The notes: generated by a model not told the origin, from the letters alone. Numbered from the stretch's first letter, positions 1 to 12,060 are shown. The stretch: 64,000 nt of DNA from Balanoglossus misakiensis (GCA_040954595.2 CM082595.2:2480001-2544000); one strand, 5' to 3'. Program-made: numbers and translations.

Positions 1-1030
1 CATAAACCCTGCACGTTTATAAATGTCCCACACCTGTCGTTTTTTTGCTGGGTGGGTAGGGCTAGGGGGACTTGGCTGAAATAAATCCTTACATATATCG
101 CCATAAGTTCTACAGGTGTTCACGTTTTTTCTTTGTGATGTTTCACAAAGAACAAACGTGTGTTAAACGGCCATTACAAAAAGAACTGTCATGTATTGTG
201 TTTCGGATTTTGATGTACGCATTGTTCTCGTTACCCCCCCCCCTCAATCCAAACCAACAGAACACCGAAAGACCAAACCAAATAAAGCCACAGCTATATT
301 CGCAACTTCCTGCGCCTTGAACCGAACTGAAATGGTATCACATACGAAATTAAGAGGATGAGCATAATAACCCGATAGAATCCGGCAATTGAACGGACAA
401 ATTAGGCCTAACCGGCTAAAATTAAAATCCGTGCGTCACGTGGCATCTCTAAGCCGATTAGGCCAATCTGGTACTGAATGTAGAACAGTTACAGACTGCA
501 GAATTTAGTAAACCAATGGCTGAAAAACGTTCACTCAATTCAACAACAGATTGGTCGTCGACGTCACACCCCGTTTCCATGACGACACCCATAGTGGTAG
601 TTTCAAAATTCGACCTCGATATCAGGTAATAAAACATTACAAACGTCATGATGCCTGGGGCTGGCGTTGTTATGGTAACATAATTCGCTGGAGGCACCGA
701 TCGCGTGATGGTGGTTTGTCTCTATCTATTTCTAACTTTAAACACAGCTTGTGTCAGTGTTTCTACGTGTGTGCGCATAATACTTATATGAATTCTATTT
801 AGCATAACTTTGATGTCTGTGTTATCATGACAATAAATTTATAAAACCATAATATACCTCATAAACGACAGACGGCATAAAATGTCTTTTTTTATTACAG
901 CTCCCCAATATGAAAATATAGGCTTATACCATCGCGCAACCTGTTCAAGACATGACGACTAGCCTACATACAGTTTCTTTTAAACTATACATATTATGAT
1001 TCTTATCTTTTATAATGATTCTTTCTCAAG
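1..1030. other. Non-coding flank, probably an upstream intron of the SLC7-like gene
   Basis: No exon with transporter-like coding could be found here. The first recognisable exon begins at 1031 after a usable acceptor (TTTCTCAAG) and is already in mid-protein, so the N-terminal exons lie beyond the left edge. Only short ORFs without recognisable domains are present. Confidence 0.5.
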
Positions 1031-4000
1031 GGATGTGTTACGCCGAATTCACCGCCAGTGTACCCAGGAAACTATCAACTGTCTACACCTACACGTACAT
1101 ACTCGTCGGAGAAATGGTCGCGTTCCTGGTAGGATGGTGCCTCGTCCTGGTGTACTCCGCCGCAGTCGCGCTGTGCGCGCGATCGATGAGCGCCACCCTG
1201 GACTATCTCCTGGGAAACCCCATCCACCATAGTCTCCTCAGCTCTGTAGGCGAATTCGGCTACTTCGAAAGCGTTCCGGATTTTCTGGCCGTGGGTTTTG
1301 TAGTCATGGCAACGCTGCTTACCGTCGTTGGAGTGAAACAGTCAGTGCCTTGTATGGACATTTGCACAGTTTTCAATTTGACTATAGTCCTTTTTGTCGT
1401 GGCTGTTGGCAGTTTCTACGCAAAACCCGAAAACTGGAAGCAGGATGGGGGTTTTGCCCCCAACGGCGAGAGAGGGGTGAGTCTGAAGTTTATGTATACA
1501 TGTAATATAAAATTCACACTACTGAAAAGTCAGCAATATTTTTTAATGAAACTTGATTGTGATTCTGTGTTTATTTGTTTGTTTAAAAACTTACTTACTT
1601 ACTTACGCAATTAGTTAGATAGTTAGTTTAATAGTTAGGCCGAGTTAGTTATTTAGTTAGTAGTACACTGAAACAAGAAAGAATGTATGTATGTATGTAT
1701 GTATGTATGTATGTATGTATGTATGTATGTATGTATGTATGTATGTATGTATGTATGTATGTATGTATGTATGTATGTATGTGTATGTATGTATGTATGT
1801 ATGTATGTATGTATGTATGTATGTATGTATGTATGTATGTATGTATGTATGTATGTATGTATGTATGTATGTACGCACACACATACGCGGCACTGTACTT
1901 CCTGGTTCAATGAACTCTCCAACGTTCGAAGAGTGTGAACGCACACGTGGCGATGTGTTCGATATTACGCGTTGCGGACATAGACCCTGATATTTTACGG
2001 GGTGCGTTTTTAGTATTACACAGTCCTTGAACAAAACCTGGGTCTCTGGGTTACAGGACTATCCAGAAACAGTAATCACATTCAGCGTATATAGTCCGTA
2101 AAACCAGGTGATGTTGTAACTGGGTCTCCGTGGCGCAATGGATAGCGCGTCGGACTTCTAGAGGTTAATCATGATATTCGGAGGCTGTGGGTTCGAGTCC
2201 CACCGGAGACGCCAATATTTTTTTTACCTCTCTGTTTATGTGACATTTTCGCATTATTCCTGTTCGATTGTTAATTTTTTGCGTTTTTTTTCTTATATCT
2301 AGTTGTTATTATGGTTTGTATTGCTTCTTATTTTGGGGTTCATGAATCGTATCTTTCTGTTTTATTTCACAGATATTCACTGGTGCGGCTTGCTGTTTCG
2401 TCGCGTTCCTTGGTTTTGACATCATCGGCACGGCAGGGAAGAACACCCACAAACCGGCCAGGAACATTCCCTACGCAATTGCCATAGTAACAGTTGCGTC
2501 TCTTCTAGTTTTCATGGGAATCGCGGTCATGATAACTCTGGTGGCGCCATACAGTCAAATCGACGCTGATGTACCACTGCCAAGTGCGTTTGGACTTCAG
2601 AATGTATATTATGTGGAGATCATCGTTGGAGTTTCATCCCTCCTCGCTATTCTTGTCAGTCTTCTCAGTGTTACCCTGCCTCTGCTGGGAATTGTTATCG
2701 CCATGGCGAAAGACAGAATCATTTTCAAATTCTTGGGTGACACATACGGTGACAGGGCCGTGCCAGTCAGTGCGATGCTTGGAGTGGGGGTTCTTGCCGG
2801 GACAGCGGCAATGCTATTCAAAATGCGGGACTTGGTCGAGCTGGTTGCTATTGGAGTTTTGCTCGTTTATAGTTTAGTGTGCGCCTGCGTGATTGCCTTG
2901 AGGTATCAGCCTGAGTTTAAACTTGGGAGAGACGATGAAGAAGTGGTTTTTCTGAGCGATGATGACAAGAAAACTCAGATAAATGAGGATTTCAATCAAG
3001 AGAAGAGAAACGGGGCGCTCGTTGAAGTCAATGGCAACAAGGGACATTCCAAGACTGAACTCGAAACGTCAGAAAATACAGTAAGTGAGCACGACGAAAG
3101 TGAGCACGATGCTGCGAACGAGGATAAAAGTAAAGAATCTGACGTCACTTCCATGTCATCTGATACCGAGGACGAGCCTGAAACTGACATTGATGCAATA
3201 GTTGAAGAGTACAAAGAGAAACTCCGGGTTGCATCTTTGACTCACATTGAAGGTCCATTCAGCGGTAGACACAAATATGGCCGACCTACAGCGCTGAGCG
3301 GGAAAATCGCCAACAGGTCGGCTGCACTTCTATTTGTGTGGTTGCTCGCCTTTTCGTTCGTCACCACTTTCTTCTTTGAGTTTCTTTTGGCCAAGAATCC
3401 GTGGGTCATCTTCAACATTTGTCTCTTCGGCGTTCTCTCCATCCTGACGACTGCCATCATCGCTAGGCAACCGGAGAACAGGGTGCAGTTGCTGTATAAA
3501 GTGCCCCTGATGCCATGGTTACCAATGGTGGCGCTGTTCATAAATCTGTATCTTCTTGTATCATTGCCTTACGAAGCGTGGGTAAGATTCGTCGTCTGGA
3601 TGTTTATAGGTAGGAAAAAGCAATTATTTTCTTCTACCTACGTTGTTGAATAAAGTTGTAAAAATAAGACAATCAGACAGATGGATAGACATATAGATAA
3701 CTGAAAGAGAATTTTTCATTGACATTTGCTGCGAAACTTTTTTTTTCGAAAATCTTCCAGACCCCCCCCCCCTGGATATAAAAAGACCCGTCCCTAAATA
3801 ACTTCTCACTGTATTTCTAGGTTTCTTAATTTACTTCCTGTATGGAATCTGTCACAGCAGAGAGGCAATCAAGTACATGTACAATATACCAGCAGAAGAT
3901 GAAGAACACATTCTATTGAAGCCGATGCCCAGATATGAAATAATGGCCGTCCTTATGCCAACACAGTACAAGCAGACCAAAAACAAAAGGAAAGTCTCTG

Positions 4001-4050
4001 ACGTCATTTATGACGAACTTGATGGGGAAGACAGTGACGTAAGCCCGTAG
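1031..4050 (+). CDS. Cationic amino acid transporter-like protein (SLC7/CAT family), 5' partial
   Basis: Three exons are visible: 1031-1476, 2373-3609 and 3821-4050 (stop TAG 4048-4050). Phases agree: the first starts with two bases of a split codon, then phase 0, then phase 1. The protein reads from CYAEF, a CAT-family motif, through several membrane segments, then LRYQPE, ARQPEN, KVPLMPWLP and a final segment around WVRFVVWMFIGFLIYFLYG, the standard order for CAT (SLC7A1-4, SLC7A14) carriers. A long acidic Ser/Asp/Glu-rich loop (about 2934-3230) lies between the predicted late membrane segments, as in CATs. CATs exchange basic amino acids at the plasma membrane or in lysosomes. The usual TTGEE sequence of the sixth membrane segment is GTAGKN here (2427-2444), so transport specificity is doubtful. 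The N-terminus is outside the window. Confidence 0.88.
1683..1872. repeat. (ATGT)n tetranucleotide microsatellite
   Basis: About 190 bases of almost pure ATGT repeat with one two-base slip near 1780. It lies inside the intron 1477-2372 of the SLC7-like gene. The long Met-Tyr-Val-Cys and Ile-His-Thr-Tyr ORFs here are repeat artefacts. Confidence 0.97.
2124..2211 (+). tRNA. tRNA-Arg (anticodon UCU) with a 15-nt intron
   Basis: The 7-bp acceptor stem GTCTCCG pairs with CGGAGAC. The D-arm is GCGC-AATGGATA-GCGC and the T-arm is GTGGG-TTCGAGT-CCCAC with a good B box. The anticodon stem TCGGA pairs with TTCGG (two G-U pairs) only if about 15 nt (2161-2175) after anticodon-loop position 37 are removed, the canonical site for nuclear tRNA introns. 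The loop reads CTTCTA, giving anticodon UCU. A run of T follows at about 2218-2225 and would terminate Pol III. The gene sits inside an intron of the SLC7-like gene on the same strand. Confidence 0.93.
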
Positions 4051-6776
4051 GAATCATGGGAAGGATAACTTTGATTCGACGGTCCTGATATGCTCAACCT
4101 TGTACTGCGCCATCATTTGAATGATGAAAAGGGTGTGCGTGCAAGATGATAGATTTTTTTTATCGTTTTATCATTTGTCGTGTCACTATTATTGTGCTCA
4201 GACGAGAGTACATCATAGAAAACCATGCAGGGATTCTGAAAGATAACAATGCGCACAGCTTGCCATTGGGATTCTATTTTTTTTTCTGCCGTGAATACAT
4301 TAGACTTATGGTGATAACTACATTTTGGTATCTGCATTATTTTTTGAAATATTTCAAGATACGATTTAAGAAGACATTCCGTATACATCCACGTATATTT
4401 ATTGATTGCGTAGAACTAATGATTTTATGTTAATTTTCACAAATGGTCCATTTTCTTCTAAATTTTAGCGCACGTATTGAAATATCTACTGAAAATAACA
4501 TCATGAAAATAGTGATTGTTTACAAGCCATTAGATAGGTATAGTTTAGTACATTTGATATACCAACATTTATTATAAGTTTTTAAAAGAGGCGATATTTC
4601 TTTTATTTTCAAATTGAATGTATGAGTTATTTAAAGTTTGCTTATAAGATTATTATTTAAGAAGGTTTTAGTGCACTCTGATGTAAAATGTCATTTTTTC
4701 AATTATGGTAATATACTGAGCGTATGATATGCATGATCACATCATTAGTGTCTGCAAATTATTAGGTCAAAGTTCAACTTGAATGCGGCCGAGAGACAAA
4801 GGGCGCCCCCTCGGGTCTGTCCTTAGAGGGTCAGGCATCCATGCAGTTGTTCACTTGTACACCTGTTCATACATTCAATGACGTAAGAGCTGGCCTATCA
4901 AAACAAGGATGTACGCCTACATGCCCGCTATCCATCTATCGATCCGTGATCAAAATAACCATGATACCATCGCTTGCAGTGCACACCAGACAAATAAAAT
5001 ATCCGTTGCCATGGATGCCAGCATGGCCGCGGGCGTCTCTCAGACGTACACGGTGTTATGTAATATAAATAATTGCATTATGTTGTATACGTATATGCCG
5101 TGGCACGGAAAAGGTCAATACACTGCAGTAAGCTGCGATGCGACAGTGCAAACGAGGTTCTATAGGCCTATTCTCATAAATAAAGGCTTACCAGCAAATG
5201 CCACATACTCATAAGTTGACGAGTGACGGACGAACTATAGCAGATATTTTACAGCGCTGTAACACGGCTTCTAACAAGACAGGTAGGAATTGTACTACAT
5301 GTACACGGATATCCGCAAATCTCTGCCCGTTTATTCACAGTGATAATATAGAGGTTTCACTTCCATTGCTTTTATATGCGCCCACGTCTATAACACTGCT
5401 TACGCGTATATGGGCGATTTCGTGCGAGTTTCGCTAGCGCCTGTTCATGAGTGCCTGCATAAATGAAAGAATTTCATCACCACGTAGTAGAACGAGGACG
5501 TTCAGTTGCCGTGATGAGCTGTAAAGAGAATAATCTAATTTTAGACAGTGGTTGTGTATGAGTGATACAGAGAACCGGAAGGAATTCACGAAGGCTCACT
5601 ATGAACGCTAACTCGAAGACCGTGCAGTGCGCCATGGCCTCCGCGTTTAAGTAAGAATATTTTACTCTTTCTTTAGGGTTGTCGCTAACCCTGCGTACAG
5701 GTCTGTGTGCTCGTGTGTGTGTGTTGTGTGTGTGAGAAGACCACACAGACCTGTACCCAGGGCTAGGTTGTCACAAAATCATGCAGCGTAACTCCCCGGC
5801 CGAACCGTGGTTTATGTTGAAACACCCATGGAGCTAGATCACCGAAGATCTTGATATCCACTACTGATGCAGGGATTATATATCACAGCGCAATTTAATA
5901 CAGGCTTTCCTTTAAAAAAACAATAGAAGGCTTGGAAATGTATGGCTCATCCAGACATCCAGAGATTGATCATTTCTTTCACGTGTACAACACTGAACGG
6001 CGTCTGCATTTTCATTCATCCACAATGTAATTTGTCTGTGATATCCAAATTGTATTGTGGAACGACAATGGGGTTACGTGATGGTAAGGATTACATAATC
6101 AGTATGGAATCAGATCCAATCACCCATCCAAGCCTCACAACGCGTTGTTTACGTTCGTGGGTAGAGGCCGTTCGATGATAACTAAAGTACTAGTGAGAGC
6201 ATAATGGATAGACTAATGTGATTTTGGGAGTGGCTTTAGTTCATTGTACTTGCACCAAGTTTGAATGAAACCAGCCGCGGCCGGGGCATGTCTGAGAAAA
6301 TGGCCCACGGCCGTACGGACGGACTGATGGACGCATGCGCTCGAGTCAAATCATTCGTCCACTGACTGTGCGGACTAAAAGTGTTTTGCGACTTGAAACT
6401 ATCACAAACAGGCTCACAAAATACATTTAAACTTGGTACATAAGGATAGGCTGTACATACTGGCGTCAGTTTGTGTCGCATTACGATCAGACAGCGGTTT
6501 ATGTTTACAATCACCCGAACATTATTGCTGAACTCAATTGAACACACAGGAATGAGTCATGTTAAATTTACAAATTTTAAGTGTACTTGGCATCCCGAAA
6601 ATTGCTCAAATTATACGAGTCTTTTAGTTTTAACATATGATCTACAAAGTATCACGCAAACAGAAGGGCGGGCGCAATTTCTCACGCAACTTGTGATATT
6701 TGTTGTATATTCGCAGGAAATCCTGATATCGAGCTGGCAATTGTCTCATACATGAATTTGAACTGTAGAGGTGACC
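4051..6776. other. Intergenic region between the SLC7-like and sialyltransferase genes
   Basis: This holds the 3' UTR of the SLC7-like gene and the promoter/5' UTR of the sialyltransferase. No ORF here has recognisable domains. The only structured element noticed is an imperfect palindrome at about 5686-5770, listed separately. Confidence 0.6.
5686..5770. repeat. Imperfect inverted repeat flanking a TG-rich core
   Basis: The left arm, AACCCTGCGTACAGGTCTGT, has a near-complementary right arm reading ACAGACCTGTACCCAGGG then CTAGGTT. Between them is a TG/GTGTGT core of about 30 bases. This could be a small inverted-repeat (MITE-like) element or a simple hairpin. No target-site duplication was identified. 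Confidence 0.5.
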
Positions 6777-7425
6777 ATGTCCAAAATCTCCTGGAAGCCG
6801 TTTTGCTTCTGTGTCTTTGTGTGCAGCAATTTGACCGTGGTAGTGTTCTTGGTCGCCAAATATACAATCAACGACTTCAAATATGCAGGTGCACGCAACA
6901 TTCCGTATCGGAATGTTTCATTAACCACGATCCCAGTACGTCCCACTCACGCGCAGCTGGACCGCAGCGAGAACGGGGAGATGCTGGATCAGTCGCAAAT
7001 GCTGAAGGACGTTCAAGCTGTTTACAATTTGTCAAATCCAGTACTTCAGTCATACATCAAGGAATACGAAAGCATGTTCAATGAGAAACTGGAAAATATG
7101 CCCGACAAAGGCAGACTGAAGGGACGGACTAAGGCAAGCGCAGTGGACGTTTTATGTACCACCAAAAGCAAAGCATACATGCAATTTCTTGGTGCAGATA
7201 CAAGTCCCTTGAAAGAGCTCGGACTTGGGAAATATTTCCAGAGCGAACACTTCATCAGTGGAACGCCTTTGTACAGAAAATGTGCTATTGTTGGAAGTTC
7301 AATTTCCATGAGGAATTCTGGACTGGGGTCTGAAATAGGTAAGTGCCTTATCACTCTTAAACTTTTCACGAAAGACTGCTAAATGGTACGTAGAACTTGC
7401 CAATAACTTCGAACTTCTCTCTCTC

Positions 7426-7459
<34 letters not shown>

Positions 7460-8622
7460 CCCCTCTCTCCCCTCCCCACTCTATAGATTCACACGATGCC
7501 GTCCTCAGATACAACTTGGCTCCGGTGAAAAATTTCGAACAGGATGTTGGCAATAAAACAACGATACGAATCCTGAACAACCAAATGCTTGAAAACAGTC
7601 GATATACAGAGCTCCTCAGAAATTGTGATGATATGTCGTCGGACGCCAAGTTTGTGGTTTGGAAAGCGACGGGTGGCACTTACAGTGGTAACCTGTATCA
7701 GGTATGTACATGTAATTATCAAGGGGACGAGCGAACGTGCGAAACGATGGATTGGTATTATCCTCGTTGTAGAGCAGATTCCTGACGTTGATACAGGGCC
7801 TCAACTCATGCTCATTATTTTATAGGTATGGTATATGTTGGTACTAATGATTAGACTGAAAAGTTCACAATCTCGGCGACCCTCGCGCCCGCACACGGCT
7901 AAATCTTTCAAGTCCAACCGGTATAAATGAACCATTGATTGCCTTTTCTTTCCAGTGGGTGAAGCGATGTAGAGTCTTCTTAATGGGCTACATGAACTGG
8001 GCCGTCTCAAACCCCAACAAGCCAATGCATGTGGTCAACCCAGTAACGCTTATGCGGGGATGGGACGTTATACAGGAATTCTATAACAAGCCTTTGCCAT
8101 CTCATATTCCTTCATCCGGATTCATCGGTGAGTTTTTCTCAAAATTTTAAGCAAATGGTAGCACCCTTTCGCATATTTTGTGCCCAAAGCATCCAAGATT
8201 GTTCACTCTTAAAATTGAGAATAAAAATGGAGGTCTGCGTTAGAAAATTTGAACGAGAGAGCAAAATCGTCTCAAATTTTGAATTCAAAATGGCCGCCAA
8301 TCTTGCACACATTATCAAGTGAAAGTTTGGAGGAGTATCTGATGATCACTAACATTCGATTTCTCCACAATGTCCAGGAGTGCTGGTGATGTTACCTTTA
8401 TGCGAAGAAATCGATGTGTATGGATATGTAAAACCAGATGAGAAGGTCCACGGCACGTGTCATTACTTCGATGAGAAGTGCGGGCCTGCGCCGAAATCAA
8501 ATTGGCACCCCCTGGATGGCGAGCGCAACCTATTGTCAAAGATGAACAATGGTGGCGAGGACGCTGTTAAGCGAAAAGGACGGGTTACTCTCCCGGGATA
8601 CTCTGCAATAGTTTGCCCGTAA
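6777..8622 (+). CDS. ST6GAL: Beta-galactoside alpha-2,6-sialyltransferase (ST6Gal, GT29)
   Basis: Four exons, 6777-7338, 7487-7701, 7956-8127 and 8378-8622, join in phase to give 397 residues. Start ATG 6777 follows GACC and opens a type II signal anchor (about residues 8-27), as expected for a Golgi enzyme. Sialylmotif L begins at C169 ([35 protein letters not shown]). Motif S is [23 protein letters not shown] (about 311-333, split by intron 3). Motif III is HYFD (345-348), and motif VS is H360 to E365 in HPLDGE. The [19 protein letters not shown] segment resembles ST6Gal more than ST3 or ST8 enzymes. It would transfer sialic acid from CMP-sialic acid to terminal galactose in alpha-2,6 linkage. 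A poly(A) signal AATAAA lies at about 8656. Confidence 0.93.
7415..7470. repeat. (CT)n microsatellite at an intron end
   Basis: A CT-dinucleotide run forms the pyrimidine tract just upstream of the 3' splice site (CTATAG, 7481-7486) of sialyltransferase exon 2. Length changes here could affect splicing strength. Confidence 0.9.
8220..8306. repeat. Dispersed repeat containing AAAATGGCCGCCAATC
   Basis: Intron 3 of the sialyltransferase contains a stretch reading about GTCTCAAATTTTGAATTC then AAAATGGCCGCCAATC. A closely similar stretch, with the core present twice, occurs at about 51575-51648 in an intron of the distal M13 gene. Sharing between unrelated introns indicates an interspersed repeat. 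The core also resembles a YY1 site. Confidence 0.6.
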
Positions 8623-9581
8623 AATCATGTCATTCCGACATGGTGTACTTTCATAAATAAACGATATTATATCTGTTGAACATTTTCATTTTACCGGACA
8701 ATCGTGTTTGGTCAAAAGGAAAATTTGCTATCTGTTATACCTGTGTGTGCAATGGTACAGTGCACTTCCTATACTGTACAGTTTCCAATAGGGCTGACTC
8801 ATTGCTCGCTGCAGTAATGGAATGACGCGTGATGGTTAGCACTTAGCTTGAAGGTGCATATATGATAATAGGGTTTGTCGGTGCATGAACTCTAAGAAAA
8901 TGAGAGAAAAACATTCTCGGACACTTATTTGAAAACACGTGTAAGACTTAACGTGTTACAAATGATTTTGTGACACTTTGGTGACGTGACTGAGAGAATG
9001 CTAATAATCGTAACAGGCATTGCCATTAGAACTCTCGTGTTAAAATATTTTTTTGACGACAGACAACAGAATTCAAGCGTGTTTGCGTTATTGATGAGTC
9101 GTCGCCTATAACAACAATGAAAGTTGACACAGTTTAATATATTCAAAAAGTATTTTTCGGAATGTACATGTCATGTATATGGTGGAGATGGCGCCACTGA
9201 GGGCGCTGTAAACATCAGAAATAATCCTGGAAATCTGACCCGGAAGGCATGCATGATTTGACATGACTGCATTGTCTGCTTCAAGGTAACATCGGGTACT
9301 TTTAAATAGTACCGGTTCTCTAACACTGCTGTTTCGATCGTCTGTGTATCGTTTAAATCGTACAGCTCGATTTTTCAGGTGAGTACAAGTATAGGCCTAT
9401 TATTAGTACGTCCGATCATGACCTGTTGGATGGGCGTGGCTGGGCGTGGCCTGTACGTCCGGTAGAGTGTTTTTGGGGGAGGGTGGCCACGTCCCCATCC
9501 ACCCGGCCTTGAAAAACATCCTACCAGGGGACATCAGTGCTGCAGTATGATGGAATGTGATCTAGTGCAGAATTCAGTTTT
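8623..9581. other. Intergenic region with probable promoter/5' UTR exon of the nucleoside hydrolase gene
   Basis: After the sialyltransferase poly(A) signal there is no coding sequence. A strong donor, TTTTTCAG/GTGAGT, lies at 9378/9379 and could end a non-coding first exon spliced to the exon containing ATG 9582. The transcription start was not identified. Confidence 0.4.
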
Positions 9582-11472
9582 ATGAGCCAGCAATCTTCTC
9601 TCGATTCGCACAGTGAGACAACAAAGATGAAGATACTAATCGACACAGACGCAGGCATCGATGATGCGGAAGCAATATTGATGGCCCTATCCAAGCCGGA
9701 TGTGGAAGTGGTGGGAATCACTTGTGTCCATGGCAACACTGGCGTCCACCAGGTCACAAAGAATGTCTTAAGAATCCTACAAGTAGCCAATAGACTTGAC
9801 GTAAGTAGTCTCTATTAGGCTGAGGTGATGATGTATGTAATAAATTTATTGCAGAAAGAGTCCATGTACAGAGGTTAAAAACGATTGAAAGAGGTCTAGC
9901 ATGAAAAGCTAAATGAACTGGTCTCTTTTCAGATTCCAGTTTTCAGAGGGGCTGAAACATCGCTAATCGGGGAGAAGGGTAGATCTTCGCCCTTTCATGG
10001 CCAGGACGGGCTTGGCGATGCCCCGGACCCTGCAAACCCCCCTGATGTCAGTATGGTCAAGTCCGAGCATGCAGTGAATGCCCTTATACGATATGCAAAT
10101 GAGTTGAAGGGAGAGCTGACAGTGGTTGCCATTGGTCCACTAACGAACATCGCCTTGGCGATGCGGCTTGACTCAGACTTTACTTCCAAACTGAAACATC
10201 TTATGCTGATGGGTGGTAACATTGAAGGTAAGAATCTAACCAAGAGTGTATTTTAACCCTTGAGAACTGCCTTTTGATATTTAACTCACCACTTCCAGAA
10301 AGGGACTTCTAGACAGCATGATTACCATTTGCAGATGCACTGTATTTTAATTGCAAATTAAATCAGATTTCACCCAGTTTTTTAACATATTGATGGATAT
10401 ACAGAAATTTCTATGTAGAAAAACTTTGTAATGACAGACCTACAGTTAGTTACCCAAAGATTTAATCTACTGATAATATTTCTCATTACCTTACATTTCA
10501 TGTACATACTGGTAGCTCGAGGAAGACTTAGCTTAACTGCGGAAACAAATTTTTACAATGACAAAGAAGCAGCATTTATTACATTGAAAGGTTGCAAATG
10601 TTCTCTGTCATCACTACCATACGAAGTCTGTCTACAAGAGACGATTCCTTCGGTATGGATAATTTCCTGTGTAGATTCTAGTACAATGTAGTTGCATGTT
10701 GCTTGGCCAACATTTCGCAAGCATTGCTTGGACCACTTCCTAGTTTCACTGACTCAAAGTGTCTGTCACATGCATGGTTTCATCTTGAAGGGAAAGGCAA
10801 TGATAAAAGCTTGTGTGGGGAGTACAATTTTGTCTGTGACCCCGAAGCAGCTCATACAACGTTACACCAAATCCAATGTCCTGTATCCATAGTTACCTGG
10901 GAAGTTTGCAGTCAGCCATTGAATAACTTTTCTGTAGTAAGTCAACTAAGTAATTATTATTTTGTACAACTATTCACTATTTAAGGTGGCCCTGCAGGGT
11001 TTCTTTCAAGGCCACATTTCTCGTCCAAGAAAAACTTACATTTTCATAAAACTGGTTACCAAATATTGCCAGGAGATATACTTTAGGATTTGACTGACTA
11101 CCAGCTAACTTGTTTTCTGGTCTGCTTTGTCTCTGACTACAAAAGGAAACTTTTCTGGAGTGGACCAGTATGCTGACTAAGAAAGCAGAGTTTGTGAAGA
11201 GAATTCGACAGAAGCATATTGATGACGAGGTGTTTCAGCCCGTTGGTTATTTCCGTTCGTGTGATGCTCTGGCTGTGGCCGTACTTCTTCAGCCAGATAT
11301 AGTTGAGAAATCTGAGAAGCATTATGCCACTGTTGAGCTGAATGGAACTTGGACTCGTGGACAAATGGTCATTGATTGGCGTGGCATACTCCAGAAGGAA
11401 CCCAACATTGATATCATCATGAACGTAAACAGAGCCGGATTCATGGAACTTTTCAAAAATGCATTGATGTAG
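9582..11472 (+). CDS. Inosine-uridine preferring nucleoside hydrolase-like protein (IUNH family)
   Basis: Exons are 9582-9800, 9933-10227, then either 10516-10652 (3a) or 10791-10936 (3b), then 11146-11472. The 3b form has 328 residues and the 3a form 325. The N-terminal calcium/ribose site ILIDTDAGIDDAEAI has D21, D23, D27 and D28 of the DxDxxxDD signature. VVAIGPLTNIALA and LMLMGGNIEG are family motifs. Exon 3b supplies GEYNFVCDPEAA, matching the family's ribose-binding AEFN..DPEAA segment. The distal metal-site aspartate is D260 in SCDALAVA, but the histidine usual in HDPLA is cysteine here. Family members hydrolyse the N-glycosidic bond of ribonucleosides. Met16 is an alternative start closer to the conserved core. 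A poly(A) signal is at 11680. Confidence 0.9.
10516..10652 (+). CDS. Alternative exon 3a of the nucleoside hydrolase (duplicated exon)
   Basis: This 137-bp stretch is bounded by acceptor GGTAG and donor GTATGG. It encodes ARGRLSLTAETNFYNDKEAA followed by a 26-residue tail. It aligns with exon 3b at E-x-N-F-x-x-D-x-EAA, TL and EVC-x-Q, keeping the ribose-binding E and N. Its entry phase (1) and exit phase (0) equal those of 3b. Splicing both copies, or neither, breaks the frame, so the pair is predicted to be mutually exclusive. It could also be a decaying copy, but there is no internal stop. Confidence 0.65.
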
Positions 11473-12060
11473 ATCTGAACAATTAATCCAATCCTACGCA
11501 TAATAGCATACATTTATTGCCAGTGAAATTAGCAACAGTTTAAGCTGGTATGCACATCAGGGACAGATTTTCAATTAATCGATTAATTTTGTAGCAAGAC
11601 TTCTTTTCTTATCATGTTTGTTGATTTATTTTTGCTGGGTGTGATTGTAATTTTTTACTGATCAAGAGAAACTTTTTAAATAAAGGCCCATTCATTGACA
11701 TGGGCATTTCTACGGGTAAAAACAATAAGAGCTTGTGTCTGTGCATAGAACTGTTTAAAGGAAAACAAAAGGTCAGTTGTACACAAGATGCCCCTTTATA
11801 TTTTAAGACTTGTTCATATTGGTTCCACCCTTCACCAAAATATACAGCTTATTTTAGTTGTCCATATGCTACATACATATTCATCCAATGCCATTCATTT
11901 TCATGACCCTATGCATAAAATAAGACCTTTATATCCCTACAGTGTGTTGGTATGAGTTTACCATTTTGTACTTCCCTCTCTCTCGCTCTCTCTGCATTGT
12001 CGCCAACTAAATTACAAGCACTTTTCAATGTAAAAGTGGACAACTTTCTGTGTGATTGTC
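11473..12060. other. 3' UTR of nucleoside hydrolase and intergenic DNA
   Basis: AATAAA at 11680-11685 probably ends the nucleoside hydrolase transcript. Nothing else is recognised except a short CTCTCTCG run near 11975. Confidence 0.5.

Noticed and set aside
1649-2034. Long ORFs of repeated Met-Tyr-Val-Cys and Ile-His-Thr-Tyr on both strands
   Set aside because: They are translations of the (ATGT)n microsatellite in several frames, with no other coding evidence.
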